This document shows positions 39,629 to 49,139 of a DNA stretch of 64,000 nt, one piece after another. Made by a program: the position numbers and the translations under genes. A model generated the notes under the pieces. That model was not told the origin of the DNA, made no database searches, and saw nothing but the letters and a program-made list of their open reading frames with translations. Source of the DNA: Heterodera schachtii (taxonomy: Eukaryota; Nematoda; Chromadorea; Rhabditida; Heteroderidae); NCBI GenBank assembly GCA_023374025.1, contig SIJG01000026.1, positions 1,323,342-1,387,341 of the forward strand, in the 5' to 3' direction. Numbering within the stretch: position 1 is the stretch's first letter; every line of letters starts with the position of its first letter.

Positions 39629-39904
39629 TTAATATAAAAAATGCTTCCATTTAAATTGATGGAATTGATGAAGATTTTTTGATGATTTGTGGAAAACCGT
39701 AAAGCCATCGACCTCAAAAAGCTTCAAAAAAACAAAAATTCGGAGAAAATTAATGCAATAAAGGAAGAAAAAGTTGTTGTTAAAAATGAAAATTATGAAC
39801 AAAAAAATAACAATAAAATAGAAAAAACCTTACAAAAAATTAAAAAGGAGCCATTGGAAGAACAAAATAATCATTTAAAAATAAAAGTGCAAACAATTAA
39901 CTGA
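39629..39904 (+). pseudogene. Inverted, frameshifted copy of the secreted family's first exon
   Basis: The plus strand aligns with the first exon at 48065-48466 (minus). I-D-G-I-D-E-D-F is followed, after a one-base loss in a T-run, by D-D-L-W-K-T-V-K-P. After a one-base gain in an A-run it continues I-N-A-I-K-E-E-K-V-V..N-E-N-Y-E-Q-K-N and K-K-E-P-L-E-E-Q-N. The intact exon carries D-E-D-L-F-G-D-I-W at the same place. The copy ends at a stop at 39902-39904. Two opposite frameshifts and no usable signal-peptide start make this a pseudogene. Confidence 0.75.
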
Positions 39905-39913
39905 TCATAAGAC

Positions 39914-40583
39914 TAGAGAAAGGCAAAACAACTTTTTCTTAAGAAAAAAATTGTTTCTTCGGAGATCAACATTTAAGTTGTTATTTAATTATTAATAATG
40001 TTCATTTTGCCAACAACGTATAAAACAACTTATTTTTAAAATTTCCGTCAATTTTGAAAATTTATTTTAGCGGGAAATATCACTTGGGAGAGAGATAAGG
40101 CAAAATGAGAGAGTGCTGAACTTTCAGTACTGGTCAGACAAAACATTTTTGATGAAGGAGGGTAGAGAAAATAATTTTAAGAGAGAGTGTAATGGCAAGA
40201 AAGTTTAGTTCCCTTCTTCGCTGATTCCTTCGGCCATAGACGCAGAATTATCATTATGTTTCTATTGTCTCTATGTCTTTGAATCTCTTCCGATAACCCT
40301 CTCTATTAAATATTTTTTCTCTGTTTTTTCTTTGTCTTTCTTCATCAAAATGTTTTGTCTGACCAGTACTGAAAGTTCAGCACTCTCTCATTTTGCCTTA
40401 TCTCTCTCCCAAGTGATATTTCCCGCTAAAATAAATTTTCAAAAATTGACGGAAATTTTAAAAATAAGTTGTTTTATACGTTGTTGGCAAAATGAACATT
40501 GTTAATAATTAAATAACAACTTAAATGTTGATCTCCGAAGAAACAATTTTTTTCTTAAGAAAAGGTTGGTTTGCCTTTCTCTA
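39914..40583. mobile_element. hAT-type element with about 245-base inverted repeats
   Basis: The ends TAGAGAAAGGCAAA and TTTGCCTTTCTCTA begin nearly perfect inverted repeats (39914 to about 40160, and about 40340-40583). Identical target words CATAAGAC flank it at 39906-39913 and 40584-40591. The arms include TTCAGTACTGGTCAGACAAA and its complement. Only about 180 bases of unpaired centre remain, with no coding capacity. High arm identity suggests a recent insertion. It sits inside the pseudogene copy, between 39904 and 40592. Confidence 0.95.
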
Positions 40584-40591
40584 CATAAGAC

Positions 40592-40713
40592 TCAATTTGA
40601 ACGCAAAATTGCAACAAAAAAAAATGGGCGAGAAGAGAACCGAAAAGGCCAAAATTTACACGGATGCTAAAAAATTGGAATATTGGCGAACTATCTCTTC
40701 ATTATATAGCTGA
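40592..40713 (+). pseudogene. Fragment of the secreted HTH-repeat family's 3' unit
   Basis: Directly right of the inverted-repeat element the plus strand encodes E-R-K-I-A-T-K and, in another frame, A-K-I-Y-T-D-A-K-K-L-E-Y-W, ending at a stop near 40713. The second piece corresponds to S-K-I-Y-S-D-A-E-K-L-E-Y in the last exon at 41463-41635. Together with 39629-39904 it is one rearranged copy split by the transposon. Confidence 0.55.
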
Positions 40714-41039
40714 TTAAAAGCAATAACCTTTTCTTTATTCTATATATAACTTTTTTTTCTTCAATGAAAAAAATTTCTATCATTTATTAGGCTTTTATTT
40801 TCTTCTTCTTTGGCTATCTTTTTGGCTTTCATCAGTTTATCATTTTGATGTGAAATTTTATCTTTCTAATCACGGATGAATTTGAGTAAATTTCCTAAAA
40901 TTTAAAATTTAATGCGGAAAAAATCCTATAGAATATACCCTCTGTCAGGTCCAAGATTGAACTTCTTAGGTTCAACAATACTCGGAGCTAAAATTGATAA
41001 AATTTGATTTTATTCATCAATTTTATTTGATTTTCGATA

Positions 41040-41229
41040 ATTTTTCTTCCTGACGATGCACAAAATTGATCGCACGCACCGTTTCAATAGACCGAAAATA
41101 TTAAAAAATTTAGATTTCTATTTATTAATTTAATTTTACCATTTTTTGGCGTAATCTTTGCCGCTAAAAACGGTTTGGAAGGCGAAGGTCCAAAGTTTAT
41201 GGTAACAAATGTTAAATTAGATCTAATCA
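41040..41229 (-). pseudogene. Duplicated ORF of unknown function, copy 2
   Basis: The minus strand reads M-I-R-S-N-L-T-F-V, P-S-K-P-F-L-A-A-K-I-T-P-K-N-G-K-I-K-L, then a stop; in a shifted frame it continues E-T-V-R-A-I-N-F-V-H-R-Q-E. This matches the frame at 37818-38024. The DNA similarity extends beyond the frame (about 37830-38080 against 41043-41300, same orientation), so it is a block duplication. This copy is broken. Confidence 0.4.
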
Positions 41230-41462
41230 TTTGCTACACTCTCAATAAAAAATTAAATATATTTGCCATTATTTTTCGATTATCAACTATGAAAAAAAAT
41301 TTTTAAAACATCTTTCACTATAAAAAATTCTTAATATAGGATAGGATTTAATTGAGAGAAATTACAAAGAAAAACAAGAAACAAGGAAATAGCACTAGGC
41401 TTTTTTTCTCAGCATAGTCAAATTGATCCAATTGTCACCAAATAAAATTATTTTGACCAATG

Positions 41463-44400
41463 CTAACGGATCGATTTGGTTACGAATTTCTTCGTCCATC
41501 GTTTTAAATTGGCATTTGAAATGCCCAAATTTTCGGCAATTTTTCTCTCACTTAACATTGGATTTCTTTTTGCCATTTCCACACTTCTTTTCACATATTC
41601 CAATTTTTCAGCATCCGAGTAAATTTTGGACTTTCCTTAAAATAAAATCAATTTAATTTTTTTAATCAATTTAATTAATTAAAATCTTACGAATGATTAA
41701 ACCGAATTTTCTCTTCCAATTATAAATTGTTTCCCACACAACCCCCAATTTTGTTGCGATTTTTATTTCAATTTTCTTTGTCATTTTCAAATTGAATTTT
41801 TTTACAAATTCTTCTTTCACTTTTTCAAATTGTTTGATTTTTTCTATTTTTTGTTCATTTGAAAATGAAGATTTCTTTATTGTACCTTAAAATGAGACAA
41901 TGAGTATAAATTAGAGTGCAGCGGGGACGGGAATTTTGGGCAAAACCGGGACCGAGACTTGCCGGGATTTGTTATAAATTAAAAAATTTAAAAAAAATTC
42001 AATAAATTTAAATTTTATTTTTTTCAAGTAAAAATAATACAAAATTAATTTATTACTTTGCTATTTATTTATAAAATTCAAAAGTTAAAGCTAAATTAAA
42101 TTAATGAAAATTTTCAAATCTGATTTTCTCAATTATTTCAAACAATTAATCATTTTGTACTAAATGATCGAATATTTTTTGAAATTCAGATTTCCTTTTC
42201 ATATCACTTTTTTTCGGCGCGCTTTTTTCAAAAATCTTTGGGGAAGAAGGGGATCCGGCGGTGCCGATAGGCGCCGCCGGGGGAAATTTTGAAAATTTTA
42301 TGTGATTTGTTAACAGATTTTCAACAAAAAAAAATGCTGTTTTTGGGATTACTCGGCTCAATTTGTACGGATTTTCATTTAAAAAATGATAAAATATGTA
42401 TCAATTAAAAAAAACTATGAGGAATCATATTTTGTCTATAGGAAACCCATGAGTACACAAAAAGAAAACAGAAATATTTTAATTTCTGTGGAAGGATTGA
42501 ACCATGGCAATTGCATTAGAAAATCAAGAAGATTAAAACCGGGACCGAGACCTTAGATTTTCAAAATCCGGGACCGGGAACCGGGACTGAGACCTTAGAT
42601 TTTCAAATTCCGGGACCGGGAACCGGGACTGAGACCTTAGATTTTCAAAATCCGGGACCGGGAACCGGGACTGAGACCTTAGATTTTCAAAATCCAAATC
42701 CGGAACCGGGACCGAGACCTTAGATTTTCAAAATCCGGGACCAGGAACCGGGACCGAGACCTTAGATTTTCAAAATCCGGGACCAGGAAACGGGTCCGAG
42801 ACCTTAGATTTTCAAAATCCGGGAACCGGGACTGAGACCTTAGATTTTCAAAATCCGGGACCGGGAATCGGGACTGAGACCTTAGATTTTCAAAATCCAA
42901 ATCCGGAACCGGGACCGAGACCTTAGATTTTCAAATCCGGGACCGGGAACCGGGACTGAGAACTTAGATTTTCAAAATCCGGGACCGGGACCGAGACCTT
43001 AGATTTTCAAAATCCGGGACCGGGAACCGGGACCGAGACCTTAGATTTTCAAAATCCGGGACCGGGAACCGGGACTGAGACCTTAGATTTTCAAAATCCG
43101 GGACCGGGACCGAGACCTTAGATTTTCAAAATCCGGGACCGGGAACCGGGACTGAGACCATAGATTTTCAAAATCCGTGACCGGGACCGAGACCTTAGAT
43201 TTTCAAAATCCGGGACCGGGAACCGGGACCGAGAACTTAGATTTTCAAAATCCGGGACCGGGAACCGGGACTGAGACCTTAGATTTTCAAAATCCGGGAC
43301 CGGGACCGAGACCTTAGATTTTCAAAATCCGGGACCGGGAACCGGGACCAGGGTTGGGCGAAACTTCGAGCTTCGTGCTTCGAAAACTTCGCGGTTTTTG
43401 GGCTTCGAACTTCGAGCTTCGGCTTCGGGTAATTTACCCGAAGTTTCGGGAAAAATACACCCCTAACAATCGAGTTTTCAAAGTGAAAAATACACCCCTA
43501 ATGATTGGCTTACGGTAAATTTAGGCTCAAAATCGCAAAATTTTTACATTTTTTGCTTAATTTGTAAACAAGATATGCTCAAATTTCAAAATTTTTCACG
43601 ACGGCGCCTACCGGCGCCGTCGGCCCATTGTTCCCAAAAAGTTTTTTTTTTTGAAAAAAGCGCGCCACAAAAAACGTTTTATTGCGTTTTTTAAACTTGG
43701 AATAAAATTTACCAAAATGCTGATTTTTTACCGGTCAAATGCTGATTTTGAAAATTTTCAGTTGGTAGCCCTAATCAAAATCAAAAAAAGGAAAAATTTA
43801 TTAGGAAAAGCATAAATTTTTTTAATTATAGAAAGGCTTTAATTAATTTTTAGTGAATACGAAAATTTTTTGAAAAAAGTTTTTGTTAGGGTAAAATTAT
43901 TTTTCAAAAACTTCGAGCTTCGTGCTTCGAGCTTCGAAAACTTCGCGGTTTTTGGGCTTCGAACTTCGAATTTCGTGCTTCGGAAAAAATTGGGCTTCGT
44001 CTTCGGCTTCGGCTTCGAGTGCCAAGCTGAGCTTCGCCCATCCCTGACCGGGACCGAGAACTTAGATTTTCAAAATCCGGGAGCCGGGACCGAGACCTTA
44101 GATTTTCAAAATCCGGGAACCGGGACCGAGACCTTAGATTTTCAAAATCCGGGAACCGGAACCGGGACCGAGACCTTAGATTTTCAAAATCCGGGAACCG
44201 GGACTGAGACCTTAGATTTTCAAAATCCGGGACCGGGAATCGGGACTGAGACCTTAGATTTTCAAAATCCAAATCCGGAACCGGGACCGAGACCTTAGAT
44301 TTTCAAAATCCGGGACCGGGAACCGGGCTGAGACCTTAGATTTTCAAAATCCGGGACCGGGAACCGGGACTGAAACCTTAGATTTTCAAAATCCAAATCC

Positions 44401-47400
44401 GGAACCGGGACCGAGACCTTAGATTTTCAAAATCCGGGACCAGGAACCGGGACCGAGACCTTAGATTTTCAAAATCCGGGACCAGGAAACGGGTCCGAGA
44501 CCTTAGATTTTCAAAATCCGGGAACCGGGACTGAGACCTTAGATTTTCAAAATCCGGGACCGGGAATCGGGACTGAGACCTTAGATTTTCAAAATCCAAA
44601 TCCGGAACCGGGACCGAGACCTTAGATTTTCAAAATCCGGGACCAGGAACCGGGACCGAGACCTTAGATTTCAAAATCCGGGACCGGGAACCGGGACTGA
44701 GACCTTAGATTTTCAAAATCCGGGACCGGGACCGAGACCTTAGATTTTCAAAATCCGGGACCGGGAACCGGGACCAGGGTTGGGCGAAACTTCGAGCTTC
44801 GTGCTTCGAAAACTTCGCGGTTTTTGGGCTTCGAACTTCGAGCTTCGGCTTCGGGTAATTTACCCGAAGTTTCGGGAAAAATACACCCCTAACAATCGAG
44901 TTTTCAAAGTGAAAAATACACCCCTAATGATTGGCTTACGGTAAATTTAGGCTCAAAATCGCAAAATTTTTACATTTTTTGCTTAATTTGTAAACAAGAT
45001 ATGCTCAAATTTCAAAATTTTTCACGACGGCGCCTACCGGCGCCGTCGGCCCATTGTTCCCAAAAAGTTTTTTTTTGAAAAAAGCGCGCCACAAAAAACG
45101 TTTTATTGCGTTTTTTAAACTTGGAATAAAATTTACCAAAATGCTGATTTTTTACCGGTCAAATGCTGATTTTGAAAATTTTCAGTTGGTAGCCCTAATC
45201 AAAATCAAAAAAAGGAAAAATTTATTAGGAAAAGCATAAATTTTTTTAATTATAGAAAGGCTTTAATTAATTTTTAGTGAATACGAAAATTTTTTGAAAA
45301 AAGTTTTTGTTAGGGTAAAATTATTTTTCAAAAACTTCGAGCTTCGTGCTTCGAGCTTCGAAAACTTCGCGGTTTTTGGGCTTCGAACTTCGAATTTCGT
45401 GCTTCGGAAAAAATTGGGCTTCGTCTTCGGCTTCGGCTTCGAGTGCCAAGCTGAGCTTCGCCCATCCCTGACCTGGACCGAGAACTTAGATTTTCAAAAT
45501 CCGGGAGCCGGGACCGAGACCTTAGATTTTCAAAATCCGGGAACCGGGACCGAGACCTTAGATTTTCAAAATCCGGGAACCGGGACTGAGACCTTAGATT
45601 TTCAAAATCCGGGACCGGGAATCGGGACTGAGACCTTAGATTTTCAAAATCCAAATCCGGAACCGGGACCGAGACCTTAGATTTTCAAAATCCGGGACCG
45701 GGAACCGGACTGAGACCTTAGATTTTCAAAATCCGGGACCGGGAACCGGGACTGAAACCTTAGATTTTCAAAATCCAAATCCGGAACCGGGACCGAGACC
45801 TTAGATTTTCAAAATCCGGGACCAGGAACCGGGACCGAGACCTTAGATTTTCAAAATCCGGGACCAGGAAACGGGTCCGAGACCTTAGATTTTCAAAATC
45901 CGGGAACCGGGACTGAGACCTTAGATTTTCAAAATCCGGGACCGGGAATCGGGACTGAGACCTTAGATTTTCAAAATCCAAATCCGGAACCGGGACCGAG
46001 ACCTTAGATTTTCAAAATCCGGGACCGGGAACCGGGACTGAGAACTTAGATTTTCAAAATCCGGGACCGGGACCGAGACCTTAGATTTTCAAAATCCGGG
46101 ACCGGGAACCGGGACCGAGACCTTAGATTTTCAAAATCCGGGACCGGGAACCGGGACTGAGACCTTAGATTTTCAAAATCCGGGACCGGGACCGAGACCT
46201 TAGATTTTCAAAATCCGGGACCGGGAACCGGGACTGAGACCATAGATTTTCAAAATCCGTGACCGGGACCGAGACCTTAGATTTTCAAAATCCGGGACCG
46301 GGAACCGGGACCGAGAACTTAGATTTTCAAAATCCGGGACCGGGAACCGGGACTGAGACCTTAGATTTTCAAAATCCGGGACCGGGACCGAGACCTTAGA
46401 TTTTCAAAATCCGGGACCGGGAACCGGGACCAGGGTTGGGCGAAACTTCGAGCTTCGTGCTTCGGGCTTCGAAAACTTCGCGGTTTTTGGGCTTCGAACT
46501 TCGAGCTTCGGCTTCGGGTAATTTACCCGAAGTTTCGGGAAAAATACACCCCTAACAATCGAGTTTTCAAAGTGAAAAATACACCCCTAATGATTGGCTT
46601 ACGGTAAATTTAGGCTCAAAATCGCAAAATTTTTACATTTTTTGCTTAATTTGTAAACAAGATATGCTCAAATTTCAAAATTTTTCACGACGGCGCCTAC
46701 CGGCGCCGTCGGCCCATTGTTCCCAAAAAGTTTTTTTTTTTGAAAAAAGCGCGCCACAAAAAACGTTTTATTGCGTTTTTTAAACTTGGAATAAAATTTA
46801 CCAAAATGCTGATTTTTTACCGGTCAAATGCTGATTTTGAAAATTTTCAGTTGGTAGCCCTAATCAAAATCAAAAAAAGGAAAAATTTATTAGGAAAAGC
46901 ATAAATTTTTTTAATTATAGAAAGGCTTTAATTAATTTTTAGTGAATACGAAAATTTTTTGAAAAAAGTTTTTGTTAGGGTAAAATTATTTTTCAAAAAC
47001 TTCGAGCTTCGTGCTTCGAGCTTCGAAAACTTCGCGGTTTTTTGGGCTTCGAACTTCGAATTTCGTGCTTCGGAAAAAATTGGGCTTCGTCTTCGGCTTC
47101 GGCTTCGAGTGCCAAGCTGAGCTTCGCCCATCCCTGACCGGGACCGAGAACTTAGATTTTCAAAATCCGGGAGCCGGGACCGAGACCTTAGATTTTCAAA
47201 ATCCGGGAACCGGGACCGAGACCTTAGATTTTCAAAATCCGGGAACCGGAACCGGGACCGAGACCTTAGATTTTCAAAATCCGGGACCCGGAACCGGGAC
47301 CCTCGGAGGACCGGGAATTCCCGCCCCGGTCCCGCTGCACTCTAGTATAAAATGATTTGTTTAAATAAATTAATTATTAAAATGTTACGAATGCTGAAAC

Positions 47401-48466
47401 CGAATTTTCTCTTCCATCTATAAATTGTTTCCATCGCAACACCCAATTTTGTTGCAATTTTTGTTTCAATTTTCTTATTGGATTTCAAATTGAATTTTTT
47501 TGAAATTTCTTCTTTCATTCTTTCAAATTGCTCAAGTTTTTCTACTTTTTGTTGGTTTGAAAATTCCTTTAATAAACCTTAAAATGAGACAATTGGTTAA
47601 TGCTCGATTATGTATTTACTTTCTTACCAATTTCCTTCTTCCATTTGTAGATTTTCTTCCGATTAATTCCAAATTCATTGGCAATTTCATGTTCAATTTT
47701 GATCTTTTCTTTTCGTCATATTTAAACCCATAAATTTTTTCTTTTTTCATTTTATCAAATTTTCTGATCACTTCCCTTTTTGTTTCTTCATTTTCCTTCG
47801 TTTTTTTTGAAAATTGTCTTAGTTTTTCTTTAATTTAAAAATATATTTTCGATTTGTGCCCAATTTTTTAGCAATTTCGGATTCAAATAGAAACATTGTT
47901 AAATTTTTATAAACACTTTCGTTTCGCAATTCCTTCTTCATCAAATTAAACTCGTTCAAAATTTCCATTTCTTTTCTTTTTTCTGTCTCCTAAATAAAAT
48001 ATTTAATTTTTAAAAATGCAAATCCAGTGAATTTTCAAATATTTTCATGATTAATTTATATTACCATATTTTTATAATCCTCATCATCTGATGAATTGCT
48101 TTGATCAGTAGACGAAACATTTTGATCAGCTTGCTCGCCAAACTCATTTTCAAATGATTCTTCGCTCAATTTTTCAAATTCAATTTTTGGCACTTTAATT
48201 TTTATTTTTAAATTATAATTTTGTTCTTCTAATGGTTCCTTTTTAATTTTTTTTTCTATTTTATTGGCATTTTGTTGTTCATAATTCTCATTTTTAACAA
48301 CTCTTTCTTCTTTTATTGCATTAATTTCTCCGAATTTTTGTTTTTGGTAGTTTTTTGGGGTCGGTGGCTTTAAATTTTTCCATATATCACCAAATAAATC
48401 TTCATCAGTTCCATCAATTAAAACGATTAAATAAAAGAAGAAAATAATCAGAAAATTAATTTTCAT
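41463..48466 (-). CDS. Secreted protein with exon-encoded HTH-like repeats
   Basis: Proposed minus-strand exons: 48065-48466, 47819-47989, 47628-47817, 47389-47577, 41691-41885, 41463-41635. Exon 1 starts with a signal peptide (MKINFLIIFFFYLIVLIDG), then D-E-D-L-F-G-D-I-W and a charged, Ser/Asp-rich stretch. Later exons each carry a Lys/Glu-rich helix plus an HTH-like unit: I-A-T-K-L-G-V-A-M-E-T-I-Y-R-W-K-R-K-F-G, I-A-T-K-L-G-V-V-W-E-T-I-Y-N-W-K, and at the end I-A-E-N-L-G-I-S-N-A-N-L-K-R-W-T-K-K-F with a stop at 41463. Exons 4, 5 and 6 join in phase. The unit recalls transposase-like HTH domains; that is inference from the motif. Problems: exon 2 ends in a stop with no clear donor, and exon 3 needs one frameshift before I-E-H-E-I-A-N-E-F-G. 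So either the product ends after exon 2 (about 190 residues) or the gene is decaying. Intron 4 holds a 5.4-kb transposon. Confidence 0.55.
42255..42280. repeat. GC-rich hairpin module
   Basis: Identical in core to the copy at 39233-39258 (stem CCGGCGGTGCC/GGCGCCGCCGG, loop GATA), with the same GGGGGAAATTTT downstream flank, but inside a different transposon. Confidence 0.85.
42527..43348. repeat. Minisatellite block 1, 35- and 42-base units
   Basis: About twenty units built from GGGACCGGGAACC, GGGACCGAGACC and TTAGATTTTCAAAATCC. The full unit is 42 bases; a shorter form of 35 bases lacks one GGGAACC step. Variants CTGAGACC, AACTTAG and CAAATCC mark individual units. Long open frames on both strands come from unit lengths that are multiples of three, not from coding. 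Confidence 0.95.
43349..44046. mobile_element. Nested hAT-type element, copy 1
   Basis: The ends CAGGGTTGGGCGAAACTTCG and CTGAGCTTCGCCCATCCCTG are inverted, and the identical words ACCGGGAC lie at 43341-43348 and 44047-44054. Both arms are rich in CTTCGAGCTTCG words. The interior has two TACACCCCTAA boxes (near 43455 and 43492) and a perfect 10-base-stem hairpin at 43599-43622. It inserted into the minisatellite. Confidence 0.9.
44047..44774. repeat. Minisatellite block 2
   Basis: Same unit family as block 1. It begins with the diagnostic AACTTAG and GGGAGCC variants found after each nested element copy, and ends with GGAACCGGGAC before the next copy. Confidence 0.95.
44775..45470. mobile_element. 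Nested hAT-type element, copy 2
   Basis: Almost identical to 43349-44046. The left flank is ACCGGGAC and the right flank ACCTGGAC (one change). The same flanking minisatellite variants show it arose by duplication of the whole block rather than by a new insertion. An open frame at 45294-45680 runs from the element into the repeat and is not a gene. Confidence 0.9.
45471..46430. repeat. Minisatellite block 3
   Basis: Same unit family. Its right two thirds repeat the unit order of block 1 (including the single CATAGATT and CCGTGACC variants), which reveals higher-order duplication. Confidence 0.95.
46431..47136. mobile_element. Nested hAT-type element, copy 3
   Basis: Near-identical to copies 1 and 2, with an extra GGGCTTCG step near the left end. 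ACCGGGAC flanks both sides (46423-46430, 47137-47144). Confidence 0.9.
47137..47311. repeat. Minisatellite block 4, short
   Basis: About four units of the same family, starting with the AACTTAG and GGGAGCC variants and running into the right end of the 5.4-kb element. Confidence 0.9.
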
Positions 48467-48479
48467 TATTTTTTGAGGC

Positions 48480-48840
48480 CAAAAATCACAAATAAAATTA
48501 ATTTTGAATTTTCTATTTTATTTACCCCTTATCTACGATTATTGTATCATTATTTATTTTTTCCTGACTTATTGTTGATTATAATTTTTATATACGACTT
48601 TTTGTAATCAGTAGTAAATTATAAAATCAATGGTAATTAGTCGTGTTTTAAATGACGAAATTCTTCAGTTAAAAATTGACATTTTTAATTTGGTTTCCGA
48701 TTAGTAAATGATGAAGAATTATTTTTATGAAATTCCAAAAACTATATGTTATATTAATAATATTTATTAAAAAATATTCTTCGGCTAGGAAAAAGTTTTA
48801 GTGCACAAATTAAATTTTTCAAAAAATAAGCATGTGATTA
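48480..48840. promoter_or_regulatory. Upstream region of the secreted HTH-repeat gene
   Basis: About 360 bases of AT-rich DNA between the start codon at 48466 and the transposon remnant at 48842. It must hold the promoter or the trans-splice site if the gene is active; I see no specific motif. Confidence 0.3.
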
Positions 48841-48841
48841 T

Positions 48842-49065
48842 TAGAGACGCATTTTTGTGGCCTAGGCCTTTTTTTCTGCTCACTAGATTCGATATATTAA
48901 GCATAAAAAACGCAGTTTCCACTTGGGTTGAGGGTTCTACGTTGACTTTTATTATGTTTTTTTTTTTGCCTTTTTTTTTGTTCGTGACTTAAATGCCTTT
49001 TTTTGGTTTTTGCTGTTTTGGTGCCTTTTGGCTTTTTTTCCGAAAATTCCATAAAAAAAGATTAA
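48842..49065 (-). mobile_element. Truncated inverted copy of the TAGAGA hAT-type MITE
   Basis: It begins TAGAGACGCATTTTTGTGGC and then matches the reverse complement of 28840-29040, including TTAAGCATAAA, CGCAGTTTCCACTTGG, GGTTCTACGTTGACTTTTAT and GGTGCCTTTT. Only this one end is present; the rest is replaced by the hairpin module at 49084. Confidence 0.75.
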
Positions 49066-49083
49066 AATTTCAAAAAAAATTTA

Positions 49084-49109
49084 CCGGTGGCGCCTATCGG
49101 AACCGCCGG
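49084..49109. repeat. GC-rich hairpin module, diverged
   Basis: CCGGTGGCGCC - TATC - GGAACCGCCGG, the reverse orientation of the copy at 39233 with two stem mismatches, again with AAATTT on the A/T flank and GACCCC on the other. Confidence 0.75.
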
Positions 49110-49139
49110 ACCCCAATTTTAGCCTTCTTCTTCAGCAAT

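Larger units (their letters stand above)
41912..47344. mobile_element. 5.4-kb composite hAT-type element inside an intron
   Basis: The ends TAGAGTGCAGCGGGGACGGG and CGGTCCCGCTGCACTCTA are inverted. Flanking 8-base words are GTATAAAT (41904-41911) and GTATAAAA (47345-47352), one mismatch. Inside are a hairpin module (42255-42280), four blocks of a GC-rich minisatellite, and three copies of a nested CAGGG-type element. No transposase is present. It lies wholly in the intron between exons 41691-41885 and 47389-47577 of the secreted HTH-repeat gene. Terminal GGGACCGGGAATTTT words link it to the three 180-base MITEs further right. Confidence 0.85.

Noticed and set aside
43870..45680. Long open frames on both strands across the minisatellite (repeated F-Q-N-P-G-T-G-T-E-T-L-D or E-N-L-R-S-R-S-R-F)
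   Set aside because: They arise because most units are 36 or 42 bases without stops, on both strands, inside a transposon. There is no splice or start context, so they are not genes.
42527..47311. Telomeric or subtelomeric repeat
   Set aside because: The array is bounded by transposon ends with a target duplication and sits in an intron with gene exons on both sides, so it is internal.
42527..47311. CRISPR-like repeat-spacer structure
   Set aside because: Units abut one another without unique spacers; it is a minisatellite in a eukaryotic transposon.
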